56,751 bases of DNA from Streptomyces sp. WM6386 (GTDB taxonomy: Bacteria > Actinomycetota > Actinomycetes > Streptomycetales > Streptomycetaceae): the NCBI RefSeq assembly GCF_000972385.1, contig NZ_JXTE01000061.1, positions 1 to 56,751 on the forward strand, given 5' to 3'. The translations under genes were made by a program, and so were the position numbers. Position 1 is the stretch's first letter; every line of letters begins with the position of its first letter. Shown here in pieces: positions 1 to 8,386 of this stretch. A model generated the notes under the pieces. That model was not told where the DNA came from and made no database searches. It saw nothing but the letters and a program-made list of their open reading frames with translations.

Positions 1-135
1 GTCCAACCCCACCCGCGGAGCCGTCAGCCCGTCCCGCTCCCCCTCGGAAGCGACCGCCTCGCCCCGCTGCCCCCCGGAAGCCGACGGAGTCGACCCGTGC
101 GCCTCGCCTGCCGGCTGCCGCGCCTCGTCGGACAT
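1..135 (-). CDS. N-terminal fragment of an unknown protein, cut by window edge
   Basis: A leftward reading frame opens with ATG at 135 and runs 45 codons to the window edge without a stop. A purine-rich AGGGGG lies about eight bases upstream of the ATG. The visible residues (MSDEARQPAGEAHG and onward) are hydrophilic and rich in Gly, Glu, Ser and Ala, which looks like a disordered N-terminal tail. No domain can be recognised. It is divergent from the deaminase gene. The call rests on the start context and the open frame only. Confidence 0.45.
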   Translation of the reverse strand, partial: MSDEARQPAGEAHGSTPSASGGQRGEAVASEGERDGLTAPRVGLD

Positions 136-285
136 GCTCGGGACCCCCTCCGTCGTATGCCCGTCATGCTACGACCAGCGTCCCTCCCCCCGCCCGGTCG
201 GCCTACGATGATCCCCGAGTCATCGATCAGCCGATCACCCGCGCCCGCCGCACGCCGGCCGAGGGCGCCGTTCCGGGGAGGAACC

Positions 286-1347
286 TTGACCGAGCACCTC
301 ATCGACCCCAGCGTCCCGCGCGACCTGCACGCCTTCATCGCCTCGCTGCCCAAGGCCGAACTGCATGTCCACCACGTGGGCTCCGCCTCCCCCCGGATCG
401 TCTCCGAACTGGCCGCCCGCCACGCCGACTCCAAGGTCCCGACCGACCCCGAGGCCCTGGTCGACTACTTCACCTTCACGGACTTCGCCCACTTCGTCGA
501 CGTGTACCTGTCCGTCGTCGACCTGATCCGCACACCGGAGGACGTACGTCTGCTGACGTACGAGGTGGCCCGCGACCTGGCCCGGCAGCAGGTGCGCTAC
601 GCCGAGCTGACCATCACCCCGTTCTCCTCGACCCGCCGCGGTATCGACGAGCGCGCCTTCATGGACGCGATCGAGGACGCCCGCAAGGCGGCGGAGGCCG
701 AGTTCGGGACCGTGCTGCGCTGGTGCTTCGACATCCCCGGCGAGGCGGGCCTGGAAGCCGCCGAGGAGACCGTACGGCTCGCCACCGACGACCGCCTGCG
801 CCCCGAGGGCCTCGTCTCCTTCGGGCTCGGCGGGCCCGAGATCGGCGTACCGCGGCCGCAGTTCAAGCCGTACTTCGACCGCGCGATCGCGGCCGGCCTG
901 CGCTCGGTGCCGCACGCCGGTGAGACGACCGGCCCGGAGACGGTCTGGGACGCGCTGACCCATCTGCGCGCCGAGCGCATCGGACACGGCACCAGCTCGG
1001 CGCAGGACGAGAAGCTGCTCGCGCACCTCGCCCAGGAGCGGATCGCCCTGGAGGTGTGCCCGACCTCCAACATCGCCACGCGCGCGGTGCGCCACCTCGA
1101 CGAGCACCCGATCAAGGAGTTCGTGAAGGCGGGCGTCCTCGTCACCATCAACTCCGACGACCCGCCCATGTTCGGCACCGACCTGAACAACGAGTACGCC
1201 GTCGCCGCCCGCCTCCTCGACCTCGACGAGCGCGGCCTGGCCGACCTCGCCAAGAACGCGGTCGAGGCGTCCTTCCTCGACGAGCCCGGCAAGGCCCGTA
1301 TCAGGGGCGAGATCGACGCGTACACCACGGCGTGGCTCGCGCCCTGA
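286..1347 (+). CDS. Adenosine deaminase-family enzyme (possibly aminodeoxyfutalosine deaminase)
   Basis: This is a 353-residue metal-dependent deaminase of the adenosine deaminase family. I chose the TTG at 286 because GGGGAGGA sits just upstream and the family core (PKAELHVHHVGS, metal-binding HxH) begins about 24 residues in. Later motifs match the family: SVPHAGE, RIGHGTS, CPTSN and the catalytic/metal region INSDDPPMFGT. The HVHHVGSASP variant differs from the usual HLDG-like motif. In actinobacteria such relatives can deaminate 6-aminodeoxyfutalosine in the futalosine menaquinone route, so adenosine is not certain as substrate. GDPD follows 41 bp downstream on the same strand. Confidence 0.85.
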   Translation: MTEHLIDPSVPRDLHAFIASLPKAELHVHHVGSASPRIVSELAARHADSKVPTDPEALVDYFTFTDFAHFVDVYLSVVDLIRTPEDVRLLTYEVARDLARQQVRYAELTITPFSSTRRGIDERAFMDAIEDARKAAEAEFGTVLRWCFDIPGEAGLEAAEETVRLATDDRLRPEGLVSFGLGGPEIGVPRPQFKPYFDRAIAAGLRSVPHAGETTGPETVWDALTHLRAERIGHGTSSAQDEKLLAHLAQERIALEVCPTSNIATRAVRHLDEHPIKEFVKAGVLVTINSDDPPMFGTDLNNEYAVAARLLDLDERGLADLAKNAVEASFLDEPGKARIRGEIDAYTTAWLAP

Positions 1348-1388
1348 CCCCACCGCGAACCGGTACCGGCCACCAGCACAATGGGCCC

Positions 1389-2078
1389 ATGCAGAAGCTG
1401 ACGGCAGTGGCCCATCGCGGCGACCCCTACCGCGTCCGTGAGAACACGCTCGACTCCCTGCGTGCCGCGCTCGAACTGGGCGCGGACGCCGTCGAGATCG
1501 ACGTACGCCTCACCCGGGACGGCGTCCCCGTGCTGCTGCACGACCGCACGCTGAAGCGGCTGTGGGAGCACGACCGGCCGCTCGTGTCCCTGTCGTCGGA
1601 CGAGGTCCGCGGCCTCACGGACGGCAGGGTGCCGACGCTGGCCGAGGCGCTGGCGGCGGCCGAAGGGGCCCGGCTGATGCTCGATCTGCCGGGCACGCCG
1701 GACGTGAAGGCGGCCCGCCGGGTCGTCGACGTCGTACGGGAGGGCGGGGCCGAGGACCGCGTGTACTACTGCGCGGGCGCCCCCGCGATGCTCGCCGTGC
1801 GCGCCGCCGACCCGGCCGCCGAGATCGCCCTGACCTGGACGTCGCTGGCCCCGCCGCGCCCCGCGCTGCTGGAGGCGGTCCGCCCACGCTGGCTCAACTA
1901 CCGCTTCGGGCTGGTCGACAAGGCCCTCGCCGAACGCGTCCACCGCGACGGCTGCCTCGTCTCCGTCTGGACCCCCGACACGGTCCGCTCGATGCGCCGT
2001 CTCATCGCGGCGGGCGTCGACTCGATCACCACGAACCGCGTCGACGCCCTCTGCGCCCTGCGCGACGAAGGGTCCTAG
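1389..2078 (+). CDS. Glycerophosphodiester phosphodiesterase (GDPD) family protein
   Basis: The 229-residue protein has the GDPD TIM-barrel signature: AHRGDPYRVRENT near the N terminus, then EIDVRLTRDGVPVLLHD, which supplies metal-binding Glu/Asp and catalytic His residues. VSVWTPDT and a C-terminal GVDSITTNR also fit. The family hydrolyses glycerophosphodiesters to glycerol-3-phosphate and an alcohol. No signal peptide is visible, so it is probably cytoplasmic. The ATG at 1389 overlaps an out-of-frame ATG at 1381. Its TAG stop lies inside the inverted repeat of the adjacent MITE-like unit, so the last residues may have been set by that insertion. Confidence 0.88.
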   Translation: MQKLTAVAHRGDPYRVRENTLDSLRAALELGADAVEIDVRLTRDGVPVLLHDRTLKRLWEHDRPLVSLSSDEVRGLTDGRVPTLAEALAAAEGARLMLDLPGTPDVKAARRVVDVVREGGAEDRVYYCAGAPAMLAVRAADPAAEIALTWTSLAPPRPALLEAVRPRWLNYRFGLVDKALAERVHRDGCLVSVWTPDTVRSMRRLIAAGVDSITTNRVDALCALRDEGS

Positions 2079-2275
2079 GGCCCTTCTGACGGATCAGCGT
2101 GGGCCGAGGAGCGGCGTCCGGTGCGTGCGATCGCCGTGCGGGGTGGAGGGTCATGTGGCGGAGCCACCTGGCCGTTCGCCCCGTGCGGCTGAGGGTCCCC
2201 CCACGCCCTTCAGGCAGTGGGGCAGTGCGTGCCGGGCGTCGCGACGCCGCGATGATCCGTCAGAAGGGCCCTAGG
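2074..2275. repeat. MITE-like 202-bp unit with perfect 23-bp inverted ends
   Basis: Bases 2074-2096 and 2253-2275 are perfect inverted repeats (core GGGCCCTTCTGACGGATCA), enclosing about 156 bp with no convincing gene. CTAG occurs in both ends (2075-2078 and 2271-2274) and could be a target duplication around a 192-bp element. The unit sits between convergent genes and supplies the stop codon of both. It may instead act as a bidirectional terminator, although the loop is long. Confidence 0.6.
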
Positions 2276-2864
2276 CCCACTGGAGCGGGGGCGCGATGGC
2301 CCGGGCGTCCGCTCCCTCCCCCACCCACAGGCCGATCAGCAGCGCCGCCGTCGCCTCCACCAGCCCGGCCCGTTCCAGCCCTCCGGCGTTCAACGGCTCA
2401 CAACCGAGGTCGCGCACGAGTCGTCGTACGACATCCAGGGCCTCCTCGTCGTCCCCGCACAGCGGCACCGCGAGCGGGCGGCCGTCGAAGACCGGCGGGG
2501 TCAGGCGCCAGACGTCCTCGTGGCAGAGGTTGAAGGCCTTGACCACCCGAGAGGCCGGTGCGGCGGCCGCGATCCGTTCGGCGGCCGACGGGCCGCCCGC
2601 CGTGAGCAGCCTGAAGCCGGGATGGCCCACCGGATTGGTGCAGTCGATCAACACCCGTCCGCGCAGCACCCCTTCGAGTCCCGCGACGACGTCCACCGCC
2701 GCCTCGTAGGGCACCGCGAGCAGCACCGCGTCCGTCCCGAACCCGGCCGCTTCCCGCACCCCTCCCCGCGACCGGCTCCCGGCCACCACCTCGTGCCCCG
2801 CGCGCCGCCACTGCGTGCCCAGCGCGTCCGCCATTGCGCCCGTACCGAGAATCCCTATTCGCAT
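2271..2864 (-). CDS. NADPH-dependent F420 reductase-like oxidoreductase
   Basis: The 197-residue protein starts MRIGILGTGAMADALG, a classic GxGxxG Rossmann dinucleotide-binding loop, and continues with GSRS and CTNPVGHPG. This fits the F420:NADP oxidoreductase/ProC-like family (NADP_binding domain then VVKAFNLCHEDVW). It probably moves hydride to or from NADP(H); the partner substrate is unknown. It is divergent from the HxlR gene only 40 bp away, so the HxlR protein probably controls it. The stop codon lies in the MITE-like end repeat. Confidence 0.8.
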   Translation of the reverse strand: MRIGILGTGAMADALGTQWRRAGHEVVAGSRSRGGVREAAGFGTDAVLLAVPYEAAVDVVAGLEGVLRGRVLIDCTNPVGHPGFRLLTAGGPSAAERIAAAAPASRVVKAFNLCHEDVWRLTPPVFDGRPLAVPLCGDDEEALDVVRRLVRDLGCEPLNAGGLERAGLVEATAALLIGLWVGEGADARAIAPPLQWA

Positions 2865-2904
2865 GGGCAGGACTGTAGGGAGCCGCTCGGGCACCATTCG
2901 GTAT

Positions 2905-3246
2905 GTGACGTACCTCGCCGACTGCCGCGCCCGCCTCGCCTTCGACCTCCTCTCCAACACCTGGAACGCCGTGGTGCTCTGGGCGCTGAGGGACGGTCCC
3001 GTGCGCCACGGGGAGCTGAAGGACCGCATCGGCGGCATCAGTCAGAAGGTGCTCACCGAGACGTTGCGGCGGCTGGAGTTCAACGGGCTGGTCCATCGCC
3101 GTGCGTCCGAGGGAGCCCGTGTCGCGTACGAACTCACCGGCCTGGGACGGACCTTGCTCGCCCCGATCGACGCCTTCGGCGCCTGGGCCTTCGAGCACGG
3201 CGACGAGGTGATGGAGGCGCAGGACCGCTACACGCGGGAGCGCTGA
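2905..3246 (+). CDS. HxlR-family winged-helix regulator
   Basis: This 113-residue protein has the HxlR/MarR-like winged helix: W..VVLWALRDGPVRHGELKDRIGGISQKVLTETLRRLEFNGLVHR, followed by YELTGLGRTLL. A Cys near the N terminus (DCRARLAF) is at the position used for redox or electrophile sensing in some family members. GTG at 2905 is the nearest plausible start; longer upstream starts are possible. It is divergent from the reductase-like gene with a 40-bp gap, and its last 19 bases overlap the 3' end of the convergent sigma-factor gene. Confidence 0.85.
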   Translation: MTYLADCRARLAFDLLSNTWNAVVLWALRDGPVRHGELKDRIGGISQKVLTETLRRLEFNGLVHRRASEGARVAYELTGLGRTLLAPIDAFGAWAFEHGDEVMEAQDRYTRER

Positions 3247-4877
3247 GCCACCGTCGCCGGATCGGCGGGGCTCTCGCGGGTGACGTACTGCGGTACCGGC
3301 GCCGTGTCCTTGCCGTTGTCGCGGACCAGGCCGTAGCGGATCGCGCCTTGCGGGGGGCCGTAGTTGACGTCCTTGTCCGCCGCCTCCCAGCTGGAGGGGA
3401 AGACGGTCAGGCCGTAGGAGGCGCCGCGTTCGTTCACGGTCAGGTCGACGCTGCCGTCGAGATAGAAGTACTCGTTCTGCCACATCTGCTGGGTGCCGTT
3501 CGGCAGCACCGTGTATCCGGTGTCCGGGCCGCCCATGCCGGTGGTGTCGGGGCCGGTGGCGTCGTCCATGCGGCGGCCGCCACCCGAGGCGACATGGAAG
3601 AGCCTGCCCTTGAGACCGGTCCAGGTGGGCATGGTCAGGCCGCCCGGCCGGTCCTGCGGGGCGATCTGCCAGCGCACCAGCACGTATCCCTGCCCGCTCA
3701 GCGTCACTGTCTCACCGCGGTGCTGCATGACGGCCTTCGCGCCCCAGGTGCTGGTGATGCCGGACTCGGGGCGGTGCGGCAGGGCGGCGGGCCGGGCGTC
3801 GGGGTCGGGGGCCCGGTCGACGGTGTCGACGACCGTGCCGTAGAGATCGACCTTCTTCGGTGTGGGGGACGGTGACAGTGACGGCGTCGCCGACGGGGAG
3901 ATCGTCACCGGTGGGCGGGCCGTGCTCGCCGCCGTGGGACTGGCGACCACGCGCGGCGGCGGGCTGTCCGGGGCCTGCGTGACGACGTACGCACCGCCCG
4001 CCACGATCGTCGCCCCCGCCGTCACCGCGACGAAGGGCTGGGTGAGCGCGGCCATCGCCTTGGCGGACCAGCCCACGGAGGCGGCCCCCGCCGCCGCTGC
4101 CGCCGTCTTGCCGCCGAAGGCCAGGGAGAGGGTGAAGCCGACGGGGAGCGGGACGAGGGCGATACCGACGAGCAGGCGTTCCGCCGGTACGACGGCCTCG
4201 CGGGTGTCCCCGCAGTAGCCGCAACCCCGGATGTGCCGGGCCAGCCGCTTGCGCCAGACGGAGTCGGGCCGTCCGTTCCAGCGGCCGGTCAGTTCTCGCA
4301 GGTCCGGGCAGGCGCCGTCGAGGGCCCGCACGATGCCGCGCGCGGTCTCCACGCGCTCCTTGAGCCGCTGGACGCGCACCGCGGCGTGCTGTCTGCTGAT
4401 ACCGGCGGCGGCCGCCAGGTCGCGCCGGGTCAGCTCGCCCGCGACCTCCAGCCACCACAGCGACAGCAGCTGCCGGTCCTCGTCGTCGAGCCAGCGCACC
4501 GCCTCCGCGACCTCGCGCCGCTGGCCCTCCAGCTGGAGCCTGAGGACGGTGAGTTCGGCGAAGTCGGCGGCGTCGCTCGCGGTGGCCTCCGCCAGCGGGG
4601 CGGGGGCCGTGCGGCGCCGGGCCCGGTCCCGTATCTGGCGCATGGCGATGGCCACCAGCCAGGACCGGAAGCTGTCCGGGTCGCGCAGCGCACCGAGGTT
4701 GTCGACGGCCCGCAGCATGGTCTCCTGGACGACGTCGTCGACGTCGGCGTGACCGTTCAGGGCGCGGCCGACGATGTTGTAGACCAGCGGCAGCCAGCCC
4801 GCGACGAGGTCGTCCAGCGCATGCCGGTCACCGGCCTGCGCGGCCGCGATGGTGTCGCGCCATTGCCGCGTGTCCAC
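3228..4877 (-). CDS. ECF sigma factor fused to zinc-finger, membrane and extracytoplasmic domains
   Basis: The roughly 550-residue protein begins with an ECF sigma region 2 (DVDDVVQETMLRAVDNL) and region 4 (RRDLAAAAGISRQHAAVRVQRLKERV). A zinc-binding segment HIRGCGYCGD, as in ZAS anti-sigma domains, follows. One or two hydrophobic stretches (LLVGIALVPLPVGF; VAVTAGATIVAGGAYVV), a Pro/Ser/Thr-rich linker and a C-terminal domain of about 200 residues complete it. Regulator and sensor are therefore in one polypeptide. GTG 4877 has GAGGG about ten bases upstream; GTG at 4907 is an alternative start. The 3' end overlaps the convergent HxlR gene. Confidence 0.85.
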   Translation of the reverse strand: MDTRQWRDTIAAAQAGDRHALDDLVAGWLPLVYNIVGRALNGHADVDDVVQETMLRAVDNLGALRDPDSFRSWLVAIAMRQIRDRARRRTAPAPLAEATASDAADFAELTVLRLQLEGQRREVAEAVRWLDDEDRQLLSLWWLEVAGELTRRDLAAAAGISRQHAAVRVQRLKERVETARGIVRALDGACPDLRELTGRWNGRPDSVWRKRLARHIRGCGYCGDTREAVVPAERLLVGIALVPLPVGFTLSLAFGGKTAAAAAGAASVGWSAKAMAALTQPFVAVTAGATIVAGGAYVVTQAPDSPPPRVVASPTAASTARPPVTISPSATPSLSPSPTPKKVDLYGTVVDTVDRAPDPDARPAALPHRPESGITSTWGAKAVMQHRGETVTLSGQGYVLVRWQIAPQDRPGGLTMPTWTGLKGRLFHVASGGGRRMDDATGPDTTGMGGPDTGYTVLPNGTQQMWQNEYFYLDGSVDLTVNERGASYGLTVFPSSWEAADKDVNYGPPQGAIRYGLVRDNGKDTAPVPQYVTRESPADPATVAQRSRV

Positions 4878-5040
4878 GTCGTTCCGTCCCTCGGTTCGGT
4901 TCTGCACGCACCCTCTCAGGCGGCCCCGGGGTCCTGGCTATGCCGGAGATCACAGCGTGGAGACGGAGTGAAGGCTTCCGGGATAACAGTTTTTCGCGCG
5001 CCGGGGCCTCCCTTAGGGGCGAGCCCGCACAACCCCCTTA

Positions 5041-5059
5041 CTGAGCAAGGAAGTTGCTC
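5041..5059. promoter_or_regulatory. Short inverted repeat upstream of serine hydrolase
   Basis: TGAGCAA and TTGCTCA are separated by five bases, about 100 bp upstream of the serine-hydrolase start and in the divergent gap next to the sigma-factor gene. It could be an operator for either gene. No promoter elements were assigned with confidence. Confidence 0.3.
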
Positions 5060-5155
5060 AGGGTTCCGCCAGGGTGCGGTGCCCTCCTCGCCGACGATCC
5101 CGGCGGGCGTGAACCGGCAGACGATGATCACCACACCGATCGCTTGGAGCATCAG

Positions 5156-6304
5156 ATGCGCACCCGTACGTCTGTCGTCACCCTCTCCCTGGCTCTCGCC
5201 CTCGCGGCCGGACCCCTCGCGGCCCCCGCCTTCGCCGCGGCGCCGGCCGCCTCCGAGTGCGCCTCGGACGCGCCGGACGCCAAGGCCCTGAGCGCCGCGC
5301 TCACCGGGCTCCCGAACACGGACGCGACCGCCGCGCTCGTCCGGGTCGGCGGGTGCGGCGGCAGCTGGCGCGGCAGCTCGGGCGTGCACGACCTGGCCAG
5401 CGGCCGGGCGGCGGACCCGGACGCGCGGTTCCGGGCCGGGTCGACGACCAAGGTGGTGACGGCGGCGGCCGTGCTGCGCCTGGCGGCCGAGGGACGGATC
5501 CACCTGGACAAGCCGGTTCAGCACTACCTGCCCGGCCTGCTGGGCAGGCAGTTCCGGCCCATCACCGTACGGCGGCTGCTCGACCACACCAGCGGCATCC
5601 CGGCCGGCGACGGCCTCGGCGACACGTTCGAGGAGGTGTACGCCCACCGCTTCGACACGCTCGCCCCGCAGCGGGTCGCCGCGTCGGCGGGCGCGAAGGA
5701 GCCGGAGTTCTGCCCGGGGTAGCAGCAGCACTACCTCAACATCAACTACACGTTCCTCGGTCTGCTGATCGAGAGGGTGACCGGGCGCCCGTACGCCTCC
5801 GAGGCCACCCGACTGGTGCTCGCGCCGGCCGGAATGCGGGACACCTACTTCCCGGGTACCGACCCCCGCATACGCGGCCCGCACAACCTCGGCTACCAGA
5901 GGGTGGAGCGGGCGGACGGGACCACCGGGTTCCTGGACGTCACGGAGTGGAACCAGGCGGACCGGTTCGCGGCCGGGGACATGATCTCCACGACCGCGGA
6001 CCTGGAACGGCTGATCACCGCGCTCTTCCAGGGGCGGATCGTGCCGAAGTCCCGGATGAAGGAGGTGTTCGCGGTCCCGACGGACGTCACCGGCGCGAGC
6101 TACAGCGCGGGCGGCCTCCAGCGCTTCGAGACCGAGGGGACGGTCTACTGGGTCAAGTCCGGCGGCCGGTACGGCTACAGCTCGGCGATCGCCGCCACCA
6201 AGGACCTCAGCCGCACCGTCGCCTACTCGGTCAACGCCACCGACGCGAAGAGCGCGGACGCGAACCCGGTCGTCACCGGGATCATCATGGCCGCGGTCAA
6301 GTAG
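5156..6304 (+). pseudogene. Serine hydrolase (beta-lactamase/DD-peptidase family) interrupted by in-frame TAG
   Basis: The frame encodes a secreted class C-type serine hydrolase. It has a signal peptide ending near PAFAAAP, the catalytic SxxK (GSTTKVV), LLDHTSGIP, the YxN equivalent in HYLNINYT, and a KSGG motif near the end. Such enzymes act on D-Ala-D-Ala peptides or beta-lactam-like substrates outside the membrane. A TAG at 5720-5722 (codon 189) interrupts it exactly between FCPG and QQHYLN. The reading frame is the same on both sides and all motifs are intact. This is a single nonsense change in an otherwise healthy gene. It could be a recent mutation, a sequencing error, or less likely readthrough. 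Confidence 0.8.
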
Positions 6305-6812
6305 CGGGCACGGCCCGGGCGTTGCCCGGGGTGAGCGCCTCCAGCCGCTTGATCTTCCCGCGGACGACGTACAGGGGGATCACCCCGAACACCCCGAACG
6401 ACATGTCGATCACGCTCCACCAGAACGGGATCCCCCGGATCGGCCCGCAGATCAGCGCGAGCGGAATGATCCCGGCGCAGGCGATCATCCCGAACTCGAC
6501 GACCCAGATGTTGCGGACGGGGTCGCGGTAGGCGCCGTAGAAGGCGACCGCGATGACGAGGTGCGCGAAGGCCAGCCAGTCGGTGCCGTAGAGGAGGAAG
6601 GGGTAGTCGGTGTCGGCGGTGTCGAGGCCCTGGCGGACCCGCACGATCCAGTCCATCAGGGGGTCGGGGGTGGGCAGGTGCCGCAACAGGTCCTCGGTCC
6701 AGCGCAGTTCGTGGACGAGAGGGAAGGCGGTGGCGCCGCTGAGCACGAGGCACACGACGAACAGGACCAACCAGGCGCGAATGCCCTTGAGCAGGGCGGC
6801 TCTGTCGCTCAT
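6297..6812 (-). CDS. Hypothetical integral membrane protein
   Basis: The 171-residue protein has four hydrophobic segments: AWLVLFVVCLVLSGA, WLAFAHLVIAVAFYGAY, IACAGIIPLALICG and FGVFGVIPLYVV. The soluble stretch between the first two carries TDYPFLLYGTDW. This pattern is seen in uncharacterised actinobacterial membrane proteins; I cannot assign a function. The start ATG at 6812 is followed by SDRAALLKG. The last eight bases overlap the 3' end of the convergent hydrolase pseudogene. Confidence 0.7.
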   Translation of the reverse strand: MSDRAALLKGIRAWLVLFVVCLVLSGATAFPLVHELRWTEDLLRHLPTPDPLMDWIVRVRQGLDTADTDYPFLLYGTDWLAFAHLVIAVAFYGAYRDPVRNIWVVEFGMIACAGIIPLALICGPIRGIPFWWSVIDMSFGVFGVIPLYVVRGKIKRLEALTPGNARAVPAT

Positions 6813-6868
6813 GGCAGGAGCGTACGCCTGGAATTGAACATGTTCAAAACATCTTTCGGCGGCCGCTT

Positions 6869-7303
6869 CTACGGGTGCTCCGTGGGCGTCGGCTCAGCGG
6901 TGGCGGTGGGCGCCGCGGACGGCGAGGCCGAGGGGGTGCCGGGGTTGACGGGTACCGACGTCGCCGGCGAAGACGGCACGGCCGACGGCTGCCCGTCCGA
7001 AGGGGGCAGGGTCGAGGGCGGCGCAGTCGGGGAACTGCTCGCGGGTGGCGGTGCGAGCGGGACCGTCGGGGACGCGGGGGCCTCGGACGTCGACAGCCTG
7101 AGCGGCAGCAGGACGGCGGCGGCGAGACCGCAGACCACGGCGGTTCCGGCCGCCGCGCGCAGCAGCTTGCGCCGGGTCGCGCCGCGGCGGATCGCCTCGT
7201 AGCGGCCGAGGGGCGGGCCGAGGTGGTCGGCGGGGGGCCGCAGCAGGATGGTGAGCGGGTCGTCCGGGTCGAGGTCCGGGTCGTCGTCAGGGCGCGTGAT
7301 CAA
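6869..7303 (-). CDS. Single-pass membrane protein, putative sigma-factor partner
   Basis: This 144-residue protein has an acidic cytoplasmic N terminus, a basic patch (RRGATRRKLLR), one TM helix (AAGTAVVCGLAAAVLLPL), and an extracellular tail of almost only Pro, Ser, Thr and Ala. Its start overlaps the end of the ECF sigma gene by 17 bp, so the two are probably co-translated. The arrangement suggests an anti-sigma or membrane accessory role, but no ZAS motif is visible. The assignment rests on position. Confidence 0.6.
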   Translation of the reverse strand: MITRPDDDPDLDPDDPLTILLRPPADHLGPPLGRYEAIRRGATRRKLLRAAAGTAVVCGLAAAVLLPLRLSTSEAPASPTVPLAPPPASSSPTAPPSTLPPSDGQPSAVPSSPATSVPVNPGTPSASPSAAPTATAEPTPTEHP

Positions 7304-7778
7304 GGCTTCTCCTCAGGTGGGCGCGGAGCAGTTCGCGGGCCGCGTGGAGGTCGGCCTTGACGGTTCCTTCCTTGCGTCCGGTCAGCACGGACACCTCTCG
7401 GATCGGCATGTCAGCGTAGTAGTGGAGCAGGATCGGGACGCGCAGTCGCTCGGGCAGGGACTGGACGAGCAGTCGTACGGCGGGGTCGGCCTGCTCGTTG
7501 TACGGGCTCACCGCGGCCTCGTTGCCGGCCCGGCGCACGGCCCGGCGCTCGCGCTCCAGCTTGCGCCAGTGATCACGGACGAGGTTCGCCGCAGTGACGT
7601 AGAGGAACCCGCGCGGTTCCTCCACGGCCGTCCAGCGTGCCCACAGCCGGGTGAAGGCCTCCGAGGCGATCTCGTGGGCCGTCTCGTCGTCGTCGACGAG
7701 CCGGCGGCACCAGCCGGCGAGGCGTGGGTAGAGGGCGGCGAACAGCTCGGACGCCGCCCTCTCTCGGGACCGTTTCAA
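7287..7778 (-). CDS. ECF-family RNA polymerase sigma factor
   Basis: The 163-residue protein has the two ECF domains and little else. Region 2 contains DETAHEIASEAFTRLWARW followed by PRGFLYVTAANLVRDHWRK. Region 4 contains LPERLRVPILLHYYADMPIREVSVLTGRKEGTVKADLHAARELLR, a clear helix-turn-helix. It overlaps the upstream sortase gene by four bases and the downstream membrane protein by 17, forming a leftward operon of anchored protein, sortase, sigma and partner. It probably directs transcription of envelope genes, perhaps its own operon. Confidence 0.88.
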   Translation of the reverse strand: MKRSRERAASELFAALYPRLAGWCRRLVDDDETAHEIASEAFTRLWARWTAVEEPRGFLYVTAANLVRDHWRKLERERRAVRRAGNEAAVSPYNEQADPAVRLLVQSLPERLRVPILLHYYADMPIREVSVLTGRKEGTVKADLHAARELLRAHLRRSLDHAP

Positions 7779-8386
7779 CGTTCTCCTGCAGAGATGGACG
7801 CGGCGAAGACGATCACGTTGTCGCGGTACCCGGCACCGGTCCGGGGTCCGCCGCAGGTGATGAGACGCAACTCGGGCCGGTCGACGTTCCCGTACACGGC
7901 CCCGGCCGGGAAATCGGCCTTGTCGACCGTACGGACCTCGGTGACGGCGAAGGCCGCCGTGCCGCCGTTCTCCAGGCGCGCCTCGACGCGGTCACCCCGG
8001 CGCAGTTCCCCCAGCCGCCGGAAGACCCCGTCCCCGTACGAGCCGACCGTGACATGGCCGAGGAGCACCGACGGCCCGGTCTGCCCCGGCGTCGGCGAGT
8101 GCTCGTACCAGCCGGCCCGGTCGTGCGCGGTGACAGGGGGCACCTGCACCGTGCCGTCCGGGGTCAGCCCCAGCCGCATGACAGGGGTGTCGACCCCGAT
8201 CTCCGGTATCCGCAGCCGCACCGGAACCGAACGGCCCAGCGGAGTGGCTGCCTTGGTGGACGACGGCGTACGGGAGGCGCGGCCCTCTGTCGTGGTCTTC
8301 CCGCTCGTGGCCCCCGGGCCGCCGCACCCCGAGAGCAGCGTGGTCAGCGCCGCCGCGGTGAACGCGCGCCTGGAGAGCGGGCTCAT
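7775..8386 (-). CDS. Class F-type sortase
   Basis: This 203-residue protein has an N-terminal hydrophobic export segment with a lipobox-like LLSGCGG. The sortase core follows: PVRLRIPEIGVDTPV, catalytic His in VLLGHVT, catalytic Cys in LRLITCGGP and Arg in AGYRDNVIVF. Sortases cleave a C-terminal sorting signal and attach proteins to the cell wall. It starts four bases before the end of the upstream gene (ATGA overlap), and that gene encodes a probable substrate. Its own end overlaps the ECF sigma start. Confidence 0.88.
   Translation of the reverse strand: MSPLSRRAFTAAALTTLLSGCGGPGATSGKTTTEGRASRTPSSTKAATPLGRSVPVRLRIPEIGVDTPVMRLGLTPDGTVQVPPVTAHDRAGWYEHSPTPGQTGPSVLLGHVTVGSYGDGVFRRLGELRRGDRVEARLENGGTAAFAVTEVRTVDKADFPAGAVYGNVDRPELRLITCGGPRTGAGYRDNVIVFAASISAGER

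Noticed and set aside
235..1353. Long minus-strand frames across the deaminase and GDPD genes
   Set aside because: They are typical high-GC shadow frames; the plus-strand products carry complete family motifs.
2099..2533. Plus-strand 144-codon frame covering the MITE-like unit
   Set aside because: Its second half is antisense to the reductase gene, and its composition is Arg/Pro-rich without motifs.
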